In this document: piece after piece, positions 57,007 to 64,000 of the stretch
How positions within the stretch are numbered: the stretch's first letter is position 1
How the letters are laid out: each line of letters starts with the position of its first letter
Assembly: GCA_015852425.1 (NCBI GenBank)
Contig: JAAAIG010000053.1
Location: 1-64,000 of the forward strand
From: Gryganskiella cystojenkinii
Taxonomy: Eukaryota; Mortierellomycota; Mortierellomycetes; Mortierellales; Mortierellaceae
DNA length: 64,000 bases
Direction of reading: 5' to 3'
Position numbers and translations under genes: made by a program
The notes under the pieces: generated by a model
Databases searched by the model: none
What the model saw: only the letters and a program-made list of their open reading frames with translations
Told to the model about the DNA's origin: nothing

Positions 57007-59184
57007 TTAAGCGGTCTGAGCCTGGCGTTGTTGCTTGAGTTGAAGTTTGGTGATCTGGCGTTGGTGTGCCTTGACTTGTTGAGCTAATCAGTCAGGAAAA
57101 AAGTTAAAATGGCTAGTTAGTGGTCAAATCGCCAAGAACTGAACAAACGCCACGACGAAGAAAAAAAATGAACGTGAACGCTTACCACGCGAGCCAGTGA
57201 CCATGGGTGAGTTGGGTGCATAGAGCGAGTCACTCAAGCCATTCGGGGTCGATGCGGATGAGGACATGGTTGACATCAACGGGTGCGGTGGCAAAGCTGC
57301 GGATGAGGAAGTGATCGACGACGAGGACGCGGACCGAGGCATCGCATAAGACACACCCGGGTACATCATCTGACTGGTCTTGTTGTTGTTACCGTTACCG
57401 TTACCATCGTAGTGATGATAGGGACCCTGAGAGGAGTGATGACCATCACTGTTCAGTGGAGGCGAAGGCGAGTAATGGTTATCGGAAGAGTCCCCGTTAG
57501 AGCCCTGAGAGAAATGAACACCCTTCATCTCACTATCAGAATGATAACCCCCTTGACTGCTACCAAAGGAATCCGAGGAGGGCAAGGACGAATAAGAGCC
57601 AGCGGATGAAGGCTGCATCGAGTCATGTCCACCACCGTTCTGGTTGTGGGATTGAGCGTCCTGTCCAGTTCCCATGACAGGCATAAAATGCGTCGAGATG
57701 GAAGGCGGGAACGAAAAATGTTCGTACTGCGGCATAGTCGGCGAAGAGGAACGAGGGGACTCGCCATTGGGGTTGTTGGTTGAGTTGCTGTTGTGCATGA
57801 GGGTATCGTTCGACCCGTTGTTGTTATTGTTGTTGTTGTTATCGTCATCGTACTGACCACCATGCATATCCCCAGGAGCGACGGACTTGATGTCGAGACG
57901 GATGGTATCGAATCTTGGGACCATACTGTTCAAATGATCGAGATGGTCCAAAGAGTACATAGAACTGTTCCCGAATGCATAACCGGAATGATGCCCCATC
58001 ATATCGAACGAATCGTCGTCGTTCATGGAGGAGGTACCGAGTGCAGAGTTGGATCGGTTCAAGGGTGTGCCCCCAGGGGACAAGGGAGGGGAATAATCGT
58101 CTCGGCCATACTCCGAGGTGACGCTCTGACTGATCGAACTAGAAGAATAACTGTTGGGTAGGTGCATGGATGCATGGGGGATGAAACCTGCCATGCTACC
58201 CTCGGAAAGAGAACCATTCGGGTCTTGAGACTCTTGCTTGATCGAAGGCCCATTTCCTGTGCCATCGAGGCCTCGACTCTCGTACCGACGATGGGCCAAT
58301 GCCTTCTTGGAATGGGTTCTCAAATGAGCTGAAAAATTGTCCGAGCGACTGAAGGATTTGTTACAGCCTGCAAACTCGCATTGGAACGGTCTTTCCTTGG
58401 TGTGAACAAGCATATGACGCTTCAGGTGTTCATAGCGTTTGAAGGACCATTCGCAACTGGGGAATTTACAGGGGTGTTTGTTATTAGATCCACTGCTGGA
58501 GGAGGAGACACTAGTGGTGGAGCAGATCGAGTTGTTACGCTTGACCTTAGCGCTGCTCGTGCTTCGGATCGCACCTGTGTTGGAAGAGGATGAGGAAGAA
58601 GAGTGTTGATGGTGATGGTGTGAATGATGACCTCCTCCGTTCGTTATCGTATTAAAGCTATCGCCGGGCATGGGCGAAGAAGGCATGACTTGATTCAAAG
58701 AGTGTTGCTGCATATGGAGGTGGTGTTGTTGGTGTTGTTGGGGTTGAAAAACGTGCTGTTGCGAGAACTGGGTTCGATAATAATGCATCGTAGCAGGGTC
58801 GAGGTGAGCGGCATCGAGGTGATGGAGACCGGGTGGGGGGACACCCATGATACCATGATGATGAATTGGCCCACCCATCAATGAGTTTGAAGAGGCAGAA
58901 GAAGATAGGGAGGACCAAGAGCCCTGGCGTTGCATATGCTTCTCCTCCGAGATCTTGCGCTTGTGCTCGGCCTGATCGACCGTCAGGATGGGGACAGAGT
59001 TTCGTCGGAAGGGTTCGTAGAGGCTACCGCTCGTACCTGTATTGCTGTTATTACTATGACTGCCGTGCATGACCATAAAGGAGGATGGAGGGGCTGGAGA
59101 TCCTGGAAGTGTGCTGGTCGAGTTTGGGAACGAAGGTGAAGACGGTGCCGACAGTGGCCCGACGGCTGCGCTTGAGGCGAACAT
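57007..59184 (-). CDS. C2H2 zinc-finger transcription factor, 691 aa, 2 exons
   Basis: Exons 59184-57186 and 57083-57007; the phases close. The ATG at 59184 begins MFASSAAVGPLS. Two adjacent C2H2 fingers at about residues 232-290 (CKFPSCEWSFKRYEHLKRHM and CEFAGCNKSFSRSDNFSAHL), both C-x4-C-x12-H-x3-H, joined by the linker HTKERPF. The spacing and the FKRxEHLKRH / FSRSDN signatures are those of Msn2/Ste12-type fungal regulators, which read short GC-rich or stress-type elements. Flanks are His-, Gln-, Asn- and Ser-rich low complexity. The last exon adds a Gln/Lys-rich helix (QVKAHQRQITKLQLKQQRQA). Nuclear regulator; targets unknown. A long pyrimidine-rich leader precedes it. Confidence 0.88.
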
Positions 59185-60120
59185 GGAATATTGTTTGCGT
59201 TTAAAAAGAGGCAGGGCAGGGCAGGGAGATAGAGAGAAAGAGACAGAGCGAGAGAGGGTTGACGGAAATGAAGGGACGAAGGTTGAAGGAGGGAAGGTTG
59301 TTGAAAAAGTAGGAGTGAGGAGGACGAAAAGACGAGGAGAAGGAGGAGGGGCAGGGCGAAGAGGGTGATCTACCAACGAAAGAACTTTCTACGAAAATGT
59401 TGCAGTGAAGGGGCGGCGACGAGGACAGAGAGAGAAGTAAAAAAGGATGAAAGGAAGAAAATAAACGAAAGAAAAGAAAGAAAGACAAAGAATGAGGAAG
59501 AGAGAGAAGTAAGAAAAAGTGAAAGGTAGAAATAGAAAAAAAGGATCCTATCGCAAAGAGAAAGAGAGGGAAGAGGGCTCTGTTTTTTGGTTTCTGGATG
59601 CGGTCGCCGGGGGCGATGATTTGTGTGTTGGATTTCCGTGTGGTGGTACCTCGCTTTGTCAGAACTGGGAGGAAAGGGAGAGAAAGTGGATGAGGAACGG
59701 GGTCGAGGGTCGGAGAAAAGGGATATGGGTGAATGGGAAGAAAAGAGTGCAGGTAGAAAAGGGAAAAGAAGAAAGGCTCGAATTTGGAAACACAAGGGTT
59801 GGAAAAATGGGGGGCCAGACAAGAAAGGAGGGACGGACGGACGGGGGAATACGACGCGACGTAAAAATTGCGGAGACAAGGAAATAAGAGACTTGAAGTG
59901 CAACAAAGAAGAAAGAAAGAAGATAGAGAAAAGAAAGAAGGAAAGAAGAGGAAGGAAGAAGAGGAAGGAAGAAGAGGAAGGAAAAAGAAGAAAAAAGAGA
60001 TGGCCTGCCTCATGGACGGGCCTCAATGTCGAACACACCTTGACGTTCGAGTCAGATCGAGAAGGGAAGATAACGAGAATTGTCGAGTCGAGCCTTTGTT
60101 TGAGTTGAAGGGAATAAAAA
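59185..60120. promoter_or_regulatory. Long polypurine/polypyrimidine leader of the C2H2 gene
   Basis: The top strand is strongly purine-rich in blocks (59210-59350, 59430-59580, 59885-60000), i.e. the sense strand of the zinc-finger gene is almost pure C+T. Such tracts are common in fungal promoters and 5' leaders. No conserved frame or TATA box is evident. Confidence 0.5.
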
Positions 60121-63100
60121 AAAAGAAGCGCGGCAGTGGTTGCTTGTTTGTTTGTTGTTTTGCATTTCGATTCAGAAAAAAGAGTGCGAGAATCCGCGTG
60201 CAGACACGGACGACTGACAGAACAACGAGCAGAGAGATCACAGACCAAGAAAAGCGAACGCGTCCTTTTTTTATTTGTGCCTTTTGTCGTTTGGGTGCTG
60301 TTTAGCGATTCAAAATCGTTCTTACTGCGAAAAGACAACAGGATGATTCTCTGTTTATTCGTTATGGGTTTCTATTCAATTCTTTTCCACAGAATACCGT
60401 GCAGCTCGGTGCAAACAAACTAAAAAAGAGGGGTTAATAGAAAGAATAAATAAAACAAGTACGACGACCGTGATGGGACTTGGTCGATTGACTGATCAGA
60501 CGTAGCCAATTGCGATTCAGTGGTAAAAAACTAAAAGGTCCACCCTTCCTCTGCCTGCAGCCTACACCGTCGAAGAAAGAACTCCGAGAGGTCAGACTGG
60601 GACAAAAAAAACGCTTAGACAACCCGCTGTCCTACTCAATATAACTGACTAAAACCTTCAATCTCGACACTTTGACCCTCTTCTCGACACATCAGCCGTA
60701 CACTGACACGATGACTGAAATAGGTTGGGCATCGTTGCTGTTTCCTTTTTTTCTCTTACTCTCCCCAAATTCCAATCCACCCCATCCTAATGGACAGAAG
60801 AGAGTCAGAAGAGACAGAGAGAGATACCCCGAGGATAGATTCTGTTCGTCGTTGTTTTGTTGTTTTGTGTTTTTCGTTCTTCCCTGTTTTTTTCTGGCTC
60901 TGCTCGTGCATCTCGCTTGTGCATTTTTTTTGTTACGTCTTGCCTTGCATGTCTGGACAGCCACCCTTCTCGATCCAAAAAAAAAAAAAAAAAAAAAATC
61001 AGGGGCAACCCATAGGTGGACAACAAAAAAAAAGTACACGCACTCGCACACAAAAATCTCTAGCCAACAACAAAGAGCACACAAACACTCCATCCCCATC
61101 TTCCATAGTCCTGACCATCCGTCGTCCCAGTTGAAAAGAACCCCCATTGTCGGAGCAGATTGAAATGCAAAGAGACTGAATGAGGGAGTACGAGAGAGAA
61201 AAGAGGTCAGGAGACAGCTAGAAGTGCGAGACAGAATAGTAAAATATAGGGTCGCTTGAAGATGGAAAAAAACGAATGTATCGGTCAACGACCATGACAC
61301 ATTGGACACCACCACCAATCCGCTCTCTATTTTTTGTCCCAAACACGAACATGTCTCCAATTCCGCCACCACCTCAGCATTGACCTGGTGTTTTGGATTC
61401 CCCCCTCTCCTCTTGTTCCCCTTCTCGTTATTCTTGACTGGTATGTTTCTTGTTCCTCAAAGAAGTAAACACGAAAATATTTTATTCTTTGCCCTGTCAC
61501 CCTTGAAGGATCGTCCAAGAGGAAGGAAGGGGAAAAGAGACTATTCTGTTTGTTGCACCGCATAGCAAAGCAAACGAATAAAAAACATCTAAAATAGCCC
61601 TAAGTGGTGGGACAAAAAGGGATTCTTGGAGATACGCAGACAAGCATAGACTAGATGCAATCAACGCAAGAGCAAAAGGGAAAAGCCAAACAGAGAAACG
61701 AGGGGGATATGCAGAGATGGGGGGTGTGTCAATGTTCCAAACAAGATGCTTTGTGGCCAAGTCTATTGTCTTCCCTTATGCTTTCATGTCAAGATGAAAG
61801 AACGGAAGTTCTGCTCAAGACAACCGAGAACAAGGTTGTCTCTCCCTAGACAGCTGGGGAGGGATGGGACAAGCGTGAGCGCGGACCAAGGGTCGTCCGG
61901 GGGCGAAGTGGGGTGGACAATGCTTCCAGATTTTTTTTTGAAACTCTGCTTTTGCCTTGGTGCTTCCGAAGCAAGATGTGACCGAATGGTGCGTTTGCGC
62001 TTTTTTTTTGTCTCCCTTGGATGTGGTCAATTTACCGAAGCCGAGAGTGCATTTCAAATGGACATGATTGGACGGATGCAAGGAAATCTTGAATAAGGAA
62101 GGGACGCGGGAAATATTTTGGGCTTTGAATCAATACACCTCGATATAGTCCGACTCTTTTTTGACGGAAGGAACGACCAAGCAATTCGATCACGAAGCAA
62201 CCATCACTGCAAGGTGTCGAGCATGTTTACGGTCATGCGCGTTGTCGTCAACAAAATCAGGAAAAATGTCGCGGAGAAAAAGAAAAAAAATGCCAAAAGA
62301 CGATCTCGAAGGCATGGCCCCCTGTCGTCTGTTTTTTACTGATCTTCTCGTCTACAACAGCCAAACAAATCAGCCGAAGTGCTTTTTCTTTCTGCGCTGA
62401 TGGTAGAGGACGACAGAGATATGCATATCGAGTGTGGTGCAAGTGCGAGAAGGAGCACTGCGGTTTTGTTCTCGCATCCAACTGTGCATTTGTGCATTTG
62501 TGCATTGTTCAAATGCATACTTATTGAGACGCTCCTCCAGGGAAACTCCCATCTGAGATGGTCAATGCATCGATGCAGTCTACTATGCTGCACCTGTCGC
62601 CCCATCAGAGGAAGTTAGAGAAAGATGGCAATTGACCAAGAGATATCTTCCTTTTGCTCATGGTGAACAATGCAGCGCGCGCAAAAGTCACGAGAAATGT
62701 CCGATGACCAAACCCTTAGAGTCCGCTACGTCAATAGTTCACCCATCTCTTGGACACCGAGGACAATACGCGCCAAAAGGAAATATCCCAATTGATGTTT
62801 TTTGATCTTGATACGACCCAAAGAGTGACAGAAAGAAAAGAAGAGGAGGAGAGCTAGGGAAGGAGAGGAGAGAGAAAAGGGCCGATCTGTGTTCAGTCCC
62901 CTTTTCACAGACCAACAACTCAAAACAACGTGGGATAGTTCGTATCAGACAGCAGGAAACCCTTGTTCAGAAGTGATTTTTGTGTGGCTGTTCTTCTTGC
63001 CCTGCCATCACTCAACATCGTCCAAACCAGAGCATACCAAGAGAACAAGATGAAGAAAAGAACAGGAAAATATCGAGTCTTCAGAAAGAAGCCAAGGGGG

Positions 63101-64000
63101 CAAAAGGGCGAAAGGGGGGCGGGTGACAAAGATGCCCGACAAAGACGAGATGAGTTGGGAACAAACTTTGGTCAAACAGTTTGGAACTTGCTGAGCTGGT
63201 GGGGCTGGATTTTGGGATAAGGAAACCACCCCTTGGATTTGTTTTTTTGAATTGTAAAGGTCAAGTGCCTTTTTTTTTGTTTTTTTGCGAGAAGAGCCTC
63301 AGAATGAAGAATAAACGCGCTCCTGTTTTCCCTCTTCCTTACTCTCGCTAGACTAGTGAGAAATAAGTTGCCGAAACGCAGTGCGAAGGAAGGATGAAAA
63401 GGCGTAATTCAGCGCCGCTCCATTTCTAGCGTTTCTCACTCATACAATGTTTTCGTCCCGTTTGTCGAATGGGGTATTCAAAATGTATGATACCTGAGAG
63501 ACAAAAAAATGTCGCCACCGACAACACTGGCTAAGCGAAACACGAAGAAGTCCTTTCCTCTTACTACTTTACATTCTCCTCCCAAGACAAACATTCGCCC
63601 TTTTTTTTCTTTTTCCGAACGCAAGGGTCCAGACTGAGAGTTATGCATTGGCTTTTTCTCTTGTTTGGTCGATCTATTAATACTCCTTTTATAACTCCTT
63701 GCAGAAGATCCCAGCCAGGTGCCTGGGGAGCTTCGTCATGAAACGGTTGTATTTTTCATTAATAACGTCCGGACGTCAGGTCCCTTCTTTCCACCTTTCG
63801 TTTTACCTTTGGGTCACTGCTTACGAAGTCTTTTTTATTCTCTGATTCTTTTTTAAAAAGGAGAGGCCAGACCGTGAGATCTGTCCTCCGATGTATTTGA
63901 TAAGGGTTGGGCAGAACTACACAATAATAGTAAAGAGGTATACGAGTAGATACAACGGGGTTTGGGAAGAGAAATTCAACATGTAAGAAGTTTGTGCAAT
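60121..64000. other. 3.9-kb gene-poor end of window
   Basis: No frame has convincing coding character. A21-type poly-A run at about 60979-60999. Three tandem copies of a TTGTGCAT-like unit at about 62485-62510. The remainder is mixed sequence that could hold promoters of genes outside the window. Confidence 0.5.

Noticed and set aside
63345..63440. Apparent inverted repeat (AGTGAGAAA / TTTCTCACT with CGCTAG / CTAGCG)
   Set aside because: The two pairs are not nested, so they cannot form one hairpin; probably chance.
1..64000. tRNA, rRNA, CRISPR, transposase or prophage-like elements
   Set aside because: Scanned by eye for T-arm boxes, direct repeat arrays and transposase motifs; nothing convincing. 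A tRNAscan or repeat-library run would be decisive.

Overview
The window looks like nuclear DNA of an early-diverging filamentous fungus, most likely Mortierellomycota (Mortierella/Linnemannia-like). This is an inference from the protein families: many F-box/leucine-rich proteins, a fungal SEY1, a Cu-only superoxide dismutase and a Lec1-like PX protein. Gene architecture agrees: introns are mostly about 80-300 nt, with GTAAGT-like donors and TAG/CAG acceptors, and leaders are C+T-rich on the sense strand. Nothing bacterial, viral or organellar was seen. There is one 10-N assembly gap at 35103-35112.

Region 1 (1-17.4 kb) is an F-box/LRR cluster and gene graveyard. It holds two related minus-strand F-box genes (one cut by the window edge), a decayed C-terminal copy, and a second F-box subfamily on the plus strand. 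That subfamily has one intact gene (11509-13224), one badly broken copy (13423-15195), one nearly intact copy with a single TGA (15666-17423) and C-terminal scraps near 7.6-7.9 and 11.1 kb. Between them lie two degraded C2H2 zinc-finger genes (about 4.8-7.2 kb and 8.5-9.1 kb) and other coding-like debris.

Region 2 (17.8-34.9 kb) is ordinary housekeeping: GDP-mannose pyrophosphorylase alpha-type (GMPPA), the SMC5/6-complex SUMO ligase NSE2/MMS21, the ER-fusion GTPase SEY1, a secreted GPI-type Cu-only superoxide dismutase, a 977-aa multi-Myb/SANT protein with a mitochondrial-looking N-terminus, and a PX-domain Lec1/YPR097W-like lipid protein. I rebuilt the exon structures of the spliced genes from splice consensus; the reading phases close.

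Region 3 (35.5-42.9 kb) holds a distant F-box/LRR gene, two tandem GNAT acetyltransferases of identical length, and a pseudokinase-ankyrin protein.

Region 4 (42.9-64 kb) is gene-sparse. It contains the Arf-like GTPase ARL1, a 1402-aa seven-helix membrane protein with a huge Ser-rich tail, and a C2H2 transcription factor, separated by 3.5-4.8 kb stretches with no convincing gene. Genes are transcribed singly; I see no operon-like or pathway cluster. The more unusual items are the pseudokinase-ankyrin protein, the giant-tailed 7TM protein, the Myb protein with a presequence-like N-terminus, the tiny 4-nt and 7-nt first coding exons, and a run of in-frame stop codons in the relic genes.
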